A DNA stretch of 64,000 nucleotides from Nitrospira sp. ND1 (GCF_900170025.1 NZ_FWEX01000006.1:2819236-2883235), one strand, 5' to 3'; positions 43,639-52,217 are shown, numbered from the stretch's first letter. Notes: generated by a model from the sequence alone, not told the origin. A program made the numbers and translations.

Positions 43639-44040
43639 ATGGAGGCAGGCGACGAAGACTTAGACCCACAGCTTGTGCGCGGTTGGTTCGACACATTCTT
43701 GGAACATCGCTGCATTTGCCAGTACTGCGGATTCGACGGTAGCTGAACGCCAGAAGATTGGGTACAGCTTCAAGGCGACCATCTCATTCCTCGCAACATT
43801 GCGGGGGAGCATGCCGAGGCCCCTTTGAACCGAGTCACCTCTTGTTACTATTGCAATAGCCGCAAGCGTCGCTACGATTCCGCGCATGGACATTTTACGA
43901 AAATACCAAGCCGAGAAGTCCAGCGAGAACTAATTCAAGATGCTCGAAAAGAGATCCAGCGGCGGAAGGCTGATATTTGGAAGTATGGCGGTGGCCTCGA
44001 GCAGAGTTACAGGTTCATGATGCAGCGTCTTCGTCCATGA
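43639..44040 (+). pseudogene. HNH endonuclease gene with an in-frame UGA stop
   Basis: A frame of 133 codons starts at ATG with GGAG eight bases upstream. It would encode MEAGDEDLDPQLVRGW, then CICQYCGFDGS, a TGA stop at codon 36 (43744-43746), then TPEDWVQLQGDHLIPRNIAG and NRVTSCYYCNSRKRRYD up to the normal TGA at 44040. The parts before and after the stop join into one HNH fold: two CxxC zinc pairs, the catalytic DH of GDHLIPR and the N of CNSRK. One base change (for example CGA to TGA) would explain it. No other frameshift is seen, so decay looks recent. It lies in the same island as Hachiman and probably came with it. Confidence 0.75.
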
Positions 44041-44213
44041 AAAGTTGTACCAAATATGTGGCCAACAGGCGCTTTCAGGTGACGCACTCGAGCTCGTGCG
44101 CGGCTGAAAGCGTGGCGATTTATTCGCAAAGGGTGATACTGGGAGGTAGGGATCAGTGGCGACCTATCAGCGCTCATCGTCTCTTCTAGACTTCTTTCCT
44201 CCTGCTCTGTATC

Positions 44214-44239
44214 TTCTCCGGAATCACCATTCTGGAGAA
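44214..44239 (+). promoter_or_regulatory. Hairpin that buries the DUF5069 ribosome binding site
   Basis: TTCTCCGGAAT at 44214-44224 pairs along its full length (ten Watson-Crick pairs and one G-U) with ATTCTGGAGAA at 44229-44239, loop CACC. The 3' arm contains the GGAG ribosome binding site, seven to ten bases before the ATG at 44247. In the mRNA this stem would block ribosome entry, so translation may depend on temperature, a protein or another RNA. Confidence 0.6.
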
Positions 44240-44246
44240 TCTACAA

Positions 44247-44684
44247 ATGACTCAACCAGCCTATCCCCGCAGTCCCAAAGTCCTCCTCGGAGGCATCGCC
44301 CACTTGGGCCGGTTTATCGACAAGGTTCGCTTGCGGCATGCAGGCAAGATTCAGGACTATAACTACATCACGGTCGGGTTCGATAAGTACCTGATCGACT
44401 TTCTGCAGATCGACCCGAAAGCCTTCGAGCAGCAGGTGTTGGCTGGTGGAAGCGATGAGTCGTTACTGGCTTGGGTCAAGACTCACGGCCGTAAGCATTC
44501 GGAACAAGAAATTGCCGAGTGGTCGAAGGGCATCCTCACCGGTGGCCCCAAAGACGACGCGGCCAGGCAGCGGTATCAGGGCCGCCTGCAGGACATCGCC
44601 ACAAAGCGAGGCGTACCGGTGACCGCGCTCCCTCCCGCAACCACCTGGGTCCATGCGATCGAGCTGGACGAAGGCCGGATGTAA
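44247..44684 (+). CDS. DUF5069 domain protein
   Basis: The protein has 145 residues. DUF5069 traits: YPRSPKVLLGGIAHLGRFIDKVRLRHAGKIQDYNY at the start, then YITVGFDKYLIDFLQIDPKAFEQQV, and HSEQEIAEWSKGILTGG. Small soluble protein of unknown biochemical role. Its ribosome binding site is inside a stable hairpin. It marks the right border of the accessory island. Confidence 0.85.
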   Translation: MTQPAYPRSPKVLLGGIAHLGRFIDKVRLRHAGKIQDYNYITVGFDKYLIDFLQIDPKAFEQQVLAGGSDESLLAWVKTHGRKHSEQEIAEWSKGILTGGPKDDAARQRYQGRLQDIATKRGVPVTALPPATTWVHAIELDEGRM

Positions 44685-44712
44685 GATTGCGGCCGAGGCG
44701 CGTGGCGAGTTG

Positions 44713-45354
44713 CTATCGCACCTCGGTCCATCCGGTTGATTGCGACTTGAAGATGACGGTGCGGGACGAGGTGCGGACGACCATGCCGTTTTGACTGCCG
44801 TCGACGGACAGCACCCGCTCATCCGGCGTCCAGGCGATGTTAAAAAAACCGCCGGTGTAGGTCGAAAATCCCAGCGCGCGTTCACTGGTGATGGCGACGG
44901 CCACATGCCCGTGACCCCGCAGCTGGACAACTTTTTCGTTTGGCCCAAGTGACAGCTCCGTCCAGTGCCCCCGCGTTTCTTGAAATCCGTACACCTGTTG
45001 ATTGCTGTGGGCAAGAATCAGAAACGGCAGCAGTTGATGTCGTACGATCCGCTCCTCGACTCCCAGCGACACTTCACGCCATTGCCGCAGGCCGGCAGAA
45101 AATCCTAGCAGTCGATTCGACGTCTGCACGAACCCTGTGTGTCCGCGCGCGCCTGACGTGACGACGGATTCCCCCGGTTGCAGTGACTCTTCAACTCCGC
45201 CACCCACGGCCGACCAGGCAATGACCTTATCGGCGGTCGGCGTGACGGTCACTTGCCCACCTCCGCCCCGGCTCTGCGAGAGAGTAGGCATCAGCAGCAA
45301 GCCGGCGATGGAGACCATGATCATGGCCGGCATGAGAGCGATCGATCGACGCAT
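44713..45354 (-). CDS. Exported repeat protein of unknown function
   Basis: The protein has 213 residues from the ATG with GGAGAA upstream. A signal peptide (IALMPAMIMVSIAGLLLMP) is clear. The mature part has about four related units of roughly 45 residues of the type GFSAGLRQWREVSLGVEERIV, GFQETRGHWTELSLGPNEKVV and GFSTYTGGFFNIAWTPDERVL, which suggests a small beta-propeller or WD/tectonin-like fold. No known family was recognised. Confidence 0.6.
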   Translation of the reverse strand: MRRSIALMPAMIMVSIAGLLLMPTLSQSRGGGGQVTVTPTADKVIAWSAVGGGVEESLQPGESVVTSGARGHTGFVQTSNRLLGFSAGLRQWREVSLGVEERIVRHQLLPFLILAHSNQQVYGFQETRGHWTELSLGPNEKVVQLRGHGHVAVAITSERALGFSTYTGGFFNIAWTPDERVLSVDGSQNGMVVRTSSRTVIFKSQSTGWTEVR

Positions 45355-45520
45355 GGATGTTCTCCCTGCGTCCCAACCTACCACAGCTCTCCCTGAAGGC
45401 GAAGGTTGAATCATTCGGTCCGTTCGCGTTGTGTCAGATCAGTACAGTGAGGGTAGGTTGCTTCATGGTGCGGTCATGGTAGAAATGGTCGTCCCTCACA
45501 GGCAGAAAAGAGGTGGTCAG

Positions 45521-46726
45521 GTGAGATCCCGGTGGGTCATCCTCTCATGGTCCCTGGCGCTTGGCGCTGGACTGCCGCTACTCGGTGTCTGGTGGGCTGG
45601 TAGGCCCATCGCGTCTTATCTCGAATTTCCACCGACGACGCGGTTCGTTGCCCACGAGCCCTTTTCCTGGCCGATCTTTACTGGAATGGCCGCGATGATC
45701 ATCGGGCTACTGACCCCGTTTTGGTCGTACGTTTTGCGGATGCAACGATCTGACTTCCCAGCAACGGCCGATCCGAGCCACGTTTCACGTGTTACGTTTC
45801 ACGAACGACGCGCATCCATGGGCCGCTTCCCCTGGTGGGGATGGCTCGCGCTGTTCTGGAGCTCGGGCTGTTGGTTCCTGGCCTGGACCCGATTCGAGTG
45901 GATGCAGGCAGTGCAGGCCCATACGTTTGCCCCCCTCTGGATAGGTTACATCGTAGTGGTGAATGCGCTGACGTATCGTCGCACCGGCCGTTGCATGCTG
46001 CTGCACCGTCCGCGCTACGTTCTGTCTCTCTTTCCGCTCAGTGCCTGCTTCTGGTGGTTCTTCGAATATCTGAATCGCTTTGTTCAGAACTGGCACTACG
46101 TCGGTGGAGGAGAGTTAAGCGCGTGGGAGTATCTGGTGCGCGCGACGCTACCCTTCTCCACGGTGCTGCCCGCGGTACTTGGTACGGCAGAATGGTTGTC
46201 GTCATTTCCGAGGTTATCGGCAGGGCTGGATCGGTTTGTGACGTTCGAATTCAAGAACCATACGACGTGGGGGTGGGGGCTCTTGATCGGTTCGGCCGTC
46301 GGGCTTTTCGGAATTGGTCTGTGGCCTGACTATCTCTTCTCGCTGGTGTGGGTCGCGCCGCTGTTGCTGATCACGTCGCTGCAATTGATTCGGGATGAGC
46401 CGACGATCTGCAGCGGCACGGCGCAAGGCGATTGGAGAACCCTTTGGGCAGCGGCGCTTGCGGCGTTGATCTGCGGCTGGTTCTGGGAGATGTGGAACTT
46501 TTACAGCCTGGCCCGATGGGAATATGCGGTGCCGTTCGTGCAACGGTTCAAATTGTTTGAGATGCCGCTGCTCGGGTATGCCGGCTACCTGCCGTTCGGG
46601 CTGGAATGTCTGGCTGTGGCGGACTTGTGCTTGTCGAGAAAGTTTTCGGGAGTCGTGGCCTATTACGGTGCGGCTGAAGGCGGCACCGATTTGGCACAAC
46701 GAAAGCCCACGGTGGCGGAGCGCTGA
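45521..46726 (+). CDS. Multi-pass membrane protein with an internal heptamer insertion
   Basis: About 401 residues from GTG at 45521, which has an AGGTGG upstream and gives MRSRW followed by a transmembrane helix; longer starts at 45476 and 45431 are possible. About nine hydrophobic segments. Motifs such as FEYLNRFVQNWHYV, CGWFWEMWNFYSLARWEY and PLLGYAGYLPFGLE are Trp-rich. No family recognised. Codons near 45780-45807 read HVSRVTFHERR and are made of the heptamer repeat, so a short repeat appears to have been tolerated in a cytoplasmic loop. Confidence 0.6.
   Translation: MRSRWVILSWSLALGAGLPLLGVWWAGRPIASYLEFPPTTRFVAHEPFSWPIFTGMAAMIIGLLTPFWSYVLRMQRSDFPATADPSHVSRVTFHERRASMGRFPWWGWLALFWSSGCWFLAWTRFEWMQAVQAHTFAPLWIGYIVVVNALTYRRTGRCMLLHRPRYVLSLFPLSACFWWFFEYLNRFVQNWHYVGGGELSAWEYLVRATLPFSTVLPAVLGTAEWLSSFPRLSAGLDRFVTFEFKNHTTWGWGLLIGSAVGLFGIGLWPDYLFSLVWVAPLLLITSLQLIRDEPTICSGTAQGDWRTLWAAALAALICGWFWEMWNFYSLARWEYAVPFVQRFKLFEMPLLGYAGYLPFGLECLAVADLCLSRKFSGVVAYYGAAEGGTDLAQRKPTVAER
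45780..45807. repeat. TTTCACG heptamer repeat inside a coding sequence
   Basis: ACGTTTCACGTGTTACGTTTCACG is a copy of the heptamer family found between other genes, here inside the frame of the membrane protein. The repeat length keeps the frame open. Confidence 0.6.
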
Positions 46727-47607
46727 TCGGCAGGTGCGCCGCTGCGGGTGGCGGTCCTGAGCATGATCGGCCGGCTTTTCCAGGACCCGCCGCGCAGGCT
46801 TTTGTACCGGCCGCTGGTCGGTCCGGGCGGATTGCGTTCCGGCATGTAGGCGTAATAATCGAAGCCGAACCAGTCGTTGACCCATTCGGCGACATTCCCC
46901 GCCATGTGGTGGACTCCGTAGTAACTTTTCCCCGCCTCGCCGCTGCTCACAGGCGCCAGAATCGGGATTTCATGCACGTGATGTTGCCCGAACATGGCGA
47001 GTGTACTGTCGGGGAGGGTGTCCCCCCAGGGGAAGCGATTTCCGTCCGGCCCGCGCGCGGCTTTCTCCCATTCCGCTTCGGTCGGCAGGCGTTTGCCCAA
47101 TGAGCGGCACAGGCTGTCGGCTTCTTTCCAGGTCACGTATAAGGCGGGCCACTGGGCCAGCGTCTCATCGGTGACGGAGTGCACTGTGATCACGTGCCAG
47201 ATCAGGTGCTGGAGGTCCTTTGAGGGATGCAGCTTGTGAGCGAATAGATAGGAGAGATATTCACCGAGGCTGATTTCGTCGCGGTCGATTTCGTAGGCAT
47301 CCATCCAGACCCGGTGCTGTGGAAGTTCCGTATCGTCGAACTGTGTGCCCATCCCATAGGGATCGTCATCCACCCGGACGCTGCCTAGCAGGAACGGCCC
47401 TTCGGGAATTCGAATGGTAGGCGAACCGGTCGTGAGTTTGGCGATTGATGTCAGGTGCTTGGCCAGTTCAGCAGAAGGTGGAGGACTGGGGGCTCGGTTG
47501 GCAGCGGGGAAACTCGGGCTGGACCAGGCTGAGATGAGGAACAGGATTGCAAGGCCTACGTAGCGTGGAATGGAAGCCATTCCCGGTAAGACGGAACGTG
47601 CAGGCAT
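46663..47607 (-). CDS. Formylglycine-generating-enzyme-like (SUMF1/PvdO) protein
   Basis: The protein has 314 residues with an N-terminal hydrophobic export segment (VGLAILFLISAWSS). The FGE-sulfatase fold is seen in: IPEGPFLLGSV, VWMDAYEIDRDEISLGEYL, LPTEAEWEKAARGPDGNRFPWGD, HHMAGNVAEWVNDWF and SLRGGSWKSRPIMLRTATRSGAPADQRSATVGFRC. The two cysteines of true FGE are not evident, so it is likely not a sulfatase activator. Its start overlaps the stop of the next gene upstream (TAATG), so the two are coupled. Confidence 0.88.
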   Translation of the reverse strand: MPARSVLPGMASIPRYVGLAILFLISAWSSPSFPAANRAPSPPPSAELAKHLTSIAKLTTGSPTIRIPEGPFLLGSVRVDDDPYGMGTQFDDTELPQHRVWMDAYEIDRDEISLGEYLSYLFAHKLHPSKDLQHLIWHVITVHSVTDETLAQWPALYVTWKEADSLCRSLGKRLPTEAEWEKAARGPDGNRFPWGDTLPDSTLAMFGQHHVHEIPILAPVSSGEAGKSYYGVHHMAGNVAEWVNDWFGFDYYAYMPERNPPGPTSGRYKSLRGGSWKSRPIMLRTATRSGAPADQRSATVGFRCAKSVPPSAAP

Positions 47608-48362
47608 TACAGTTTACTCGGCGAGGCGACGGCTTTTCCGATTTCGGCAATCAGCCGGCGTTCGATCTCCGCGGTTTCCTCCGCATCCACCGCCAGGATG
47701 CGACCGCCCTGCGCCAGGCGTTCAAAGTCGGCTTTGACGCTCAACCGAGTGACGTTGGACGGCAGGGCTTGGAGCGACACCACATACTGATTGCGCGAGC
47801 CTGAGGTTTCCAGCGAGGTCGGGGTGGTGACTTTGCGTTCGGTGACGTAGATCGTTTTCTGGTCGGTCTTGACGCTGACTTTCACGCGGTAGCCGTTGCG
47901 CGCCAGGGCTTCTTCGGCGGCTTTTCCGACTGCAACCAGCGGGCGCGGGAGGTCCTCGACCTGCGAGCCCTTCTCTTCGACGCGGATATTGTCCGTGGCC
48001 TGGGCCGCTTTTGCGGCCGTTCGCTGAATCTCTCCCGACAGCTTTTTCGACTCGGCCAGTTGGGAGTCGAGTTTGGTCCCGAGCGCCTTGGCTTCGGCCT
48101 GCAGCGCCTTTGCCTCGGCTTGAGCATGCTCCGCCTGCTTCTTGGCGTCACGTAATTCCTGGTTCAGCAGATCGATCTGTTGCTGCATGACCTTGTTGCC
48201 GTCCTGCAGCGAATTCATGACCGACTCCTGCTTCGCCAATTGCTTGCGGAGGCTTTCGTTTTCCTGGCGAAACGGCGACTCGTCCGGTGTGCATCCGACA
48301 CACCACGATAGTACTGCGAGGCTGAAGAGAGCTGCGAGCGATCGCTGGGGAGGCTTGATCAT
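47607..48362 (-). CDS. Coiled-coil lipoprotein
   Basis: The protein has 251 residues. The N-terminus has an export segment ending in LSWCVGC, which is a plausible lipobox (Cys near 24). Residues about 28-115 are a long coiled coil (NESLRKQLAKQESVMNSLQDGNKVMQQ, EHAQAEAKALQAEAKALG). The C-terminal half is a small alpha/beta domain with GSRNQYVVSLQALPSNVTRLSVKADFERLAQGG. It precedes and overlaps the SUMF-like gene. Confidence 0.65.
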   Translation of the reverse strand: MIKPPQRSLAALFSLAVLSWCVGCTPDESPFRQENESLRKQLAKQESVMNSLQDGNKVMQQQIDLLNQELRDAKKQAEHAQAEAKALQAEAKALGTKLDSQLAESKKLSGEIQRTAAKAAQATDNIRVEEKGSQVEDLPRPLVAVGKAAEEALARNGYRVKVSVKTDQKTIYVTERKVTTPTSLETSGSRNQYVVSLQALPSNVTRLSVKADFERLAQGGRILAVDAEETAEIERRLIAEIGKAVASPSKL

Positions 48363-48472
48363 AGTTTGGGTAAGACCATCAGACCAATACCAGAGTTTGG
48401 CCCCCCTTGTCCATCTTCATTCATGTTCCCGCCGGTTTGACCCATCACGAAACAAGCGGCTATTCTGTGGTC

Positions 48473-49138
48473 ATGGCGTTCTGGTGCAAGGTGGTTTTGC
48501 TCGTCAGTCTGGCGCTGTGTCAACCAGCGACAGCCGTGGTGTTTGCCGCGGCAACGCCCGAGCAGCCGGAGTCCGTGCCTGCCGACGAGTATCCGTTTTA
48601 TGACCTCGCCGTCGAGGCAAAGTTCCTGACCTCTCGTACCAGACTGGTCATCATCGAACGCATGACGTCCACCCGTCTGCATCCGGAGGAGCCGCAGTTG
48701 CCGACGGTGGCCTGGTTTGCCGAGCAGGGATTTTTCGATGGCCGGTTGCCTCAGGATCTCATTCGGGATTTCGTGGCGAAGGCTCAGCGGCCGGCTCGAT
48801 TGGATGCCCGTTTTACCTTCGGGGTACGCTACCGGTTCGTGTCCGGCGAAGGGGTGCCGGAGACTGAAGCTGCTGTCCCGGTTGTTCCCGCTGCTTGGCC
48901 TATTGAGGAGGATGGTGACGAGGATGCTCTCGAGACCCTCGACCGGCTGGCCTTCTCCCGTGTGGGACTGACATTGCGGGGCGACCAGGCCTTGCTCTAT
49001 GTGGCGAATCAGCGGCCTAATGCGACCGGTGCCGGATTTTTGTTCTGGTTCGTGCGCCGACAGGGGCGTTGGGAGATTTACGATACGGACGTGTTGTGGG
49101 TTGCGCAGCCGGACCAGAATCCTTCAGGCCGTCGATAG
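48473..49138 (+). CDS. Exported protein of unknown function
   Basis: About 221 residues from the ATG at 48473 (longer starts are possible). A signal peptide (CKVVLLVSLALCQPATA) is present. The mature part contains TRLVIIERMTS and ends VANQRPNATGAGFLFWFVRRQGRWEIYDTDVLWVA, which suggests an extended beta-sheet domain. Glu/Asp-rich in its middle. No family recognised. Confidence 0.6.
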   Translation: MAFWCKVVLLVSLALCQPATAVVFAAATPEQPESVPADEYPFYDLAVEAKFLTSRTRLVIIERMTSTRLHPEEPQLPTVAWFAEQGFFDGRLPQDLIRDFVAKAQRPARLDARFTFGVRYRFVSGEGVPETEAAVPVVPAAWPIEEDGDEDALETLDRLAFSRVGLTLRGDQALLYVANQRPNATGAGFLFWFVRRQGRWEIYDTDVLWVAQPDQNPSGRR

Positions 49139-49188
49139 CAGGGGGGCAGGTGCGTCGTGGTACTCGTTTGGTTCACTGAGGAGTGTGC

Positions 49189-49818
49189 ATGATTCGCAAG
49201 ACCTTTTCCGTTCCGCCGCTCGGTTGTAACTGTTCGATCATCGGAGATCCGATCACGAAACAAGCGATTGTGGTCGATCCGGGCGGGGCACCCGAGCGCA
49301 TTCTGCAGGAAGTCCGCGCGATGGGGTTGACGGTGGTGAGCATTGTGCACACCCATGCGCATTTCGATCACTTTCTCGCATCGGGAGCGATGAAGCAGGC
49401 GACCGGCGCCGCACTCTGCCTGCATCCCGATGATCGTCCTCTGTGGGACATTCTGGAGATGCAGTGCCGCATGTTCGGCGTGCCCTATGTCCCGGCGCCA
49501 CCGCCGGACTATTGGTTGAAGGATGAGGAGCGGTTGGCGATCGGCGAGTTGGAAGGGATCGCGTTGCACACGCCCGGGCATACCCCCGGTTCCATGTGTT
49601 TTCACTTTCCTGCTGCGAAGCTGGTGGTGGCCGGTGACACCTTGTTTCGCGGATCCATCGGCCGCACCGATCTCTGGGGCGGAGATTTTGATGTCATCGA
49701 ACAGTCGATCCGGGAACGACTGTATACGCTCGACGAACAGACTGCCGTGGTCACCGGGCACGGGCCCGAGACGGAGATTGGCCGGGAGCGGGAGACCAAT
49801 TCCTTTGTGCGAGCCTAG
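49189..49818 (+). CDS. MBL-fold hydrolase (glyoxalase II-like)
   Basis: The protein has 209 residues with GAGGAG just upstream of the ATG. The metal motif HTHAHFDH is intact, followed by the second His in HTPGHTPGSMCFHFP, the bridging Asp in VVAGDTLFRGSIGRTDL, and the last His in VVTGHGPETEIGRERETN. The pattern is that of single-domain hydroxyacylglutathione-hydrolase-like proteins (YcbL type). It probably cleaves a thioester. A palindromic repeat begins at its stop. Confidence 0.93.
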   Translation: MIRKTFSVPPLGCNCSIIGDPITKQAIVVDPGGAPERILQEVRAMGLTVVSIVHTHAHFDHFLASGAMKQATGAALCLHPDDRPLWDILEMQCRMFGVPYVPAPPPDYWLKDEERLAIGELEGIALHTPGHTPGSMCFHFPAAKLVVAGDTLFRGSIGRTDLWGGDFDVIEQSIRERLYTLDEQTAVVTGHGPETEIGRERETNSFVRA

Positions 49819-49945
49819 CAGGATGCGGAAAAAGTCCGTCCAGCGGCGTTCTCGCTTCGTTCAGAGGATCACCGGACGGCGCAGAGTACGATTCACCTCT
49901 TCGCTCGCTGCGGCCTCGCTGGACGGCCTTTTTGCGCATCCTGCT
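49817..49945. repeat. Palindromic intergenic repeat, copy 4 (129 bp)
   Basis: Terminal AGCAGGATGCGgAAAAAG and the complement of TTTTTGCGCATCCTGCT match almost perfectly. The core is in reverse orientation (GTCCAGCGAGGCCGCAGCGAG). It overlaps the MBL stop codon and separates that gene from the DUF151 gene. Confidence 0.8.
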
Positions 49946-50069
49946 GGCGATTCTGACGCTGCCATGGCATGCGAGCTGTCCGGGATGTATTACGCAAGAA
50001 TTGACTTTTCCACAGTTTGGTAGCAGCGGGGGCTCATAGCAGCTTCCATGTGAACCACAGGAGGGAACC

Positions 50070-50585
50070 ATGAGCGCGACGACACGATTTTGGTTGGTGT
50101 TTCCGCTCCTCTCACTGGTGCTGGCGTTGTCCGTTTCCGATCCCCAAGCCCGTGCCGGCGAGGCCGGCAGTTCTCCCAATGTGACCATCAGCGATGTGCG
50201 TGTGCGGCTCTCCGATCACGGCCCCGTGGTCCTGCTCTCGGCGGACGGCAAAACCATTCCCGTCTTTGTCGATCACACGGTTGCCGCCTCCATTCAAGCG
50301 GCCTTGACCGGTGAGAAATTGCCCCGCCCGCTTTCCCACGACCTGATGCATACCATTCTCGAGTCGCTCGGTGGTCGTGTGGTCCGGACCGTGATTACCC
50401 TCAAAGCGGGAACGTATTACGGAAGTTTGACTGTGGCGTTCCAGGGGCAGGAAAAGGTCTTCGACAGCCGGTCCTCAGACTCCATTGCCTTGGCGATTCA
50501 CTTCCAGGCGCCCATTCTCGTGGGACGAGATATGTTGGATGCGGTCGGCACGTCGATAGGGGAACCCAAGCCGGAAGCCCTGTAG
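50070..50585 (+). CDS. Exported DUF151 (bifunctional nuclease-like) protein
   Basis: The protein has 171 residues with AGGAGGG upstream. Unlike usual DUF151 proteins it carries a signal peptide (FWLVFPLLSLVLALSV, cleavage near ARA). The DUF151 core follows: VVLLSADGKTIPVFVDHTVAASIQAALTG, RPLSHDLMHTILESLGGRVV, TYYGSLTV and SRSSDSIALAIHFQAPILV. Cytoplasmic homologues have been called bifunctional DNase/RNase. Its presence outside the cytoplasm implies another substrate or role. Confidence 0.85.
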   Translation: MSATTRFWLVFPLLSLVLALSVSDPQARAGEAGSSPNVTISDVRVRLSDHGPVVLLSADGKTIPVFVDHTVAASIQAALTGEKLPRPLSHDLMHTILESLGGRVVRTVITLKAGTYYGSLTVAFQGQEKVFDSRSSDSIALAIHFQAPILVGRDMLDAVGTSIGEPKPEAL

Positions 50586-50745
50586 CGTCGCGAAGCCTGC
50601 CTGCACGATGTGCGCAGTTCGCCCTGCTCTTCGCTAGACCCTTCCTGCCAAGAAACGGGCAGTGCTGGCGTTTTACGGGCTTCTGGCCTATCGTACGAGT
50701 GATGCGAAGCACCGTCTGTCGACGGGCACGGAGGCCGAATTCACA

Positions 50746-51069
50746 ATGAAGAATCAACGCAAGCATGAACGTGTTCACGTTCAGTTTCGCAGTCATTTTT
50801 CGATGAAGGGGAAGATGCTGGCCGGAGACGGGGATCTGACCGACCTGTCTCCCGGCGGCTGTCGTATTCTCAGCTCGGTGCAGGTTCTGGTCGGCGCCGA
50901 GGTGGAGCTGTGCATTTTCCCGGGGGACAGTGCCAACCCCATTCTCATCGATGGGGCCACCGTGCGCTGGTGTCAGCCGAACGAATTCGGTCTCTCGTTT
51001 ACGAAGATCCGAGTGCCTGTGCAGCGCCAACTGACCGATGTCTGGCGCAAACTCGCCAAACCCGCCTAG
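50746..51069 (+). CDS. PilZ domain protein
   Basis: The protein has 107 residues starting at the ATG at 50746 with GGAGG 11 bases upstream. PilZ motifs for c-di-GMP binding: RKHERVHV (R-x3-R) at the N-terminus and DLSPGGCRI (DxSxxG). FGLSFTKI near the end completes the beta-barrel. Single-domain PilZ protein, a likely c-di-GMP effector in motility, adhesion or polysaccharide control. Confidence 0.87.
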   Translation: MKNQRKHERVHVQFRSHFSMKGKMLAGDGDLTDLSPGGCRILSSVQVLVGAEVELCIFPGDSANPILIDGATVRWCQPNEFGLSFTKIRVPVQRQLTDVWRKLAKPA

Positions 51070-51113
51070 CAGGCTGTCTTTCCAGCGGGCGTCCTCGCCG
51101 GCGCCACGATCAC

Positions 51114-52103
51114 TTAGATCTTCATGGCGTCGCGCACTTCGGCCATGGTCTGGGATGAGACGGCCGTGGCGCGGCGGCGCCCGTCTTCGGCGATCTCGTC
51201 CAGGCGCGACGGATGCTGGGTAAGGGTGGCGCGGGCGTCCCACATCGGTGCCAGGCGCTCCACCACCCGATCGGCCACCAGCTTCTTGCAATCGATGCAA
51301 CCGATAGCCGCCTTGCGACAGTCTTGGTTGACCTGCTCGATCACCGGCAGCGGTGAGAAAATCTTGTGAAAGTCGTAGACGGGGCAGACATCCGGGTTGC
51401 CGGGGTCGTGGCGTCGCACCCGCGCCGGATCGGTGATCATGGTCTTGATTTTCTGCCGGACGACGGGTTCCTGATCGGAGAGGTTGATGGCGTTGCCGTA
51501 GCTCTTGCTCATCTTGCGCCCGTCGGTGCCCAGGACCTTCGCAAACTTGGTGAGGTGTTCCTGCGGGTCTGGAAACACCGGACGATAAAGGCTGTTGAAA
51601 CGGCGCGCGAGTTCGCGAGTGAGTTCGAGGTGCGGCAACTGGTCTTTGCCGACCGGCACGAAATCGGGCTTGTAGAGGAGGATGTCCGCGGCCTGCAGGA
51701 CCGGGTAGCCCAGAAAGCCGTAGGTGCTCAGGTCGCGCTCCTTGATCTCTTCCTGTTTCTCCTTGTAGGTCGGGTTTCGTTCCAGCCAGGAGACCGGAAT
51801 GATCATGGAAAACAACAGATGGAGAATGGCATGGTCCGGCACCTGGGACTGGACGAAAACGGTGGCGCGCTTCGGGTCGATCCCGGCTGCCAGCCAATCG
51901 ATCAGCAGTTCCCGCACATATTCTTTGATGCGGCTGGTGTCGGCGTAGTTGGAGGATAAGGCATGCCAGTCCGCCACGAAGAAGAAGCACTCGTACTGCT
52001 CCTGCAGCGCGTTCCAGTTCTCCAGCGCGCCCAACCAATTGCCAAGATGGAGCAGGCCGCTCGGCTGCATCCCGCTGAGTACCCGTTTCTGACCCGTTGT
52101 CAT
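51114..52103 (-). CDS. trpS: Tryptophanyl-tRNA synthetase
   Basis: The protein has 329 residues. Class I synthetase motifs: HIGH variant LHLGN within SGMQPSGLLHLGNWLGAL, and GRKMSKSYGNAI as KMSKS loop. Also DWHALSSNYAD and FSMIIPVSWLERNP in the tryptophan-binding part. The length matches bacterial TrpRS. It charges tRNA-Trp with tryptophan. Confidence 0.97.
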   Translation of the reverse strand: MTTGQKRVLSGMQPSGLLHLGNWLGALENWNALQEQYECFFFVADWHALSSNYADTSRIKEYVRELLIDWLAAGIDPKRATVFVQSQVPDHAILHLLFSMIIPVSWLERNPTYKEKQEEIKERDLSTYGFLGYPVLQAADILLYKPDFVPVGKDQLPHLELTRELARRFNSLYRPVFPDPQEHLTKFAKVLGTDGRKMSKSYGNAINLSDQEPVVRQKIKTMITDPARVRRHDPGNPDVCPVYDFHKIFSPLPVIEQVNQDCRKAAIGCIDCKKLVADRVVERLAPMWDARATLTQHPSRLDEIAEDGRRRATAVSSQTMAEVRDAMKI

Positions 52104-52124
52104 GCCATCACTCCTGTATTCTTG

Positions 52125-52217
52125 CAGGATGCTGAAAGAGCCCGCCGGCCTCGTCCTCGCTTTGCCTCGGTGCTTCGCTCGCTGCGGCCTTGCTGGACGG
52201 CCCTGGTGAGCATCCTG
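52125..52217. repeat. Palindromic intergenic repeat, copy 5 (about 93 bp)
   Basis: CAGGATGCTGAAAGAG at the left and TGAGCATCCTG at the right are inverted copies. The core in reverse is GTCCAGCAAGGCCGCAGCGAG. The central stem of the longer copies has been lost. It lies just upstream of trpS. Confidence 0.75.

Noticed and set aside
43744-43746. UGA in the HNH gene as selenocysteine
   Set aside because: The position is not a redox cysteine in HNH proteins and no clear SECIS-like hairpin follows; a nonsense mutation is simpler.
50401-52038. Minus-strand open frame of about 545 codons overlapping trpS and the PilZ gene
   Set aside because: Out of frame with trpS, which has complete synthetase motifs on the same strand; no family features in the long frame.
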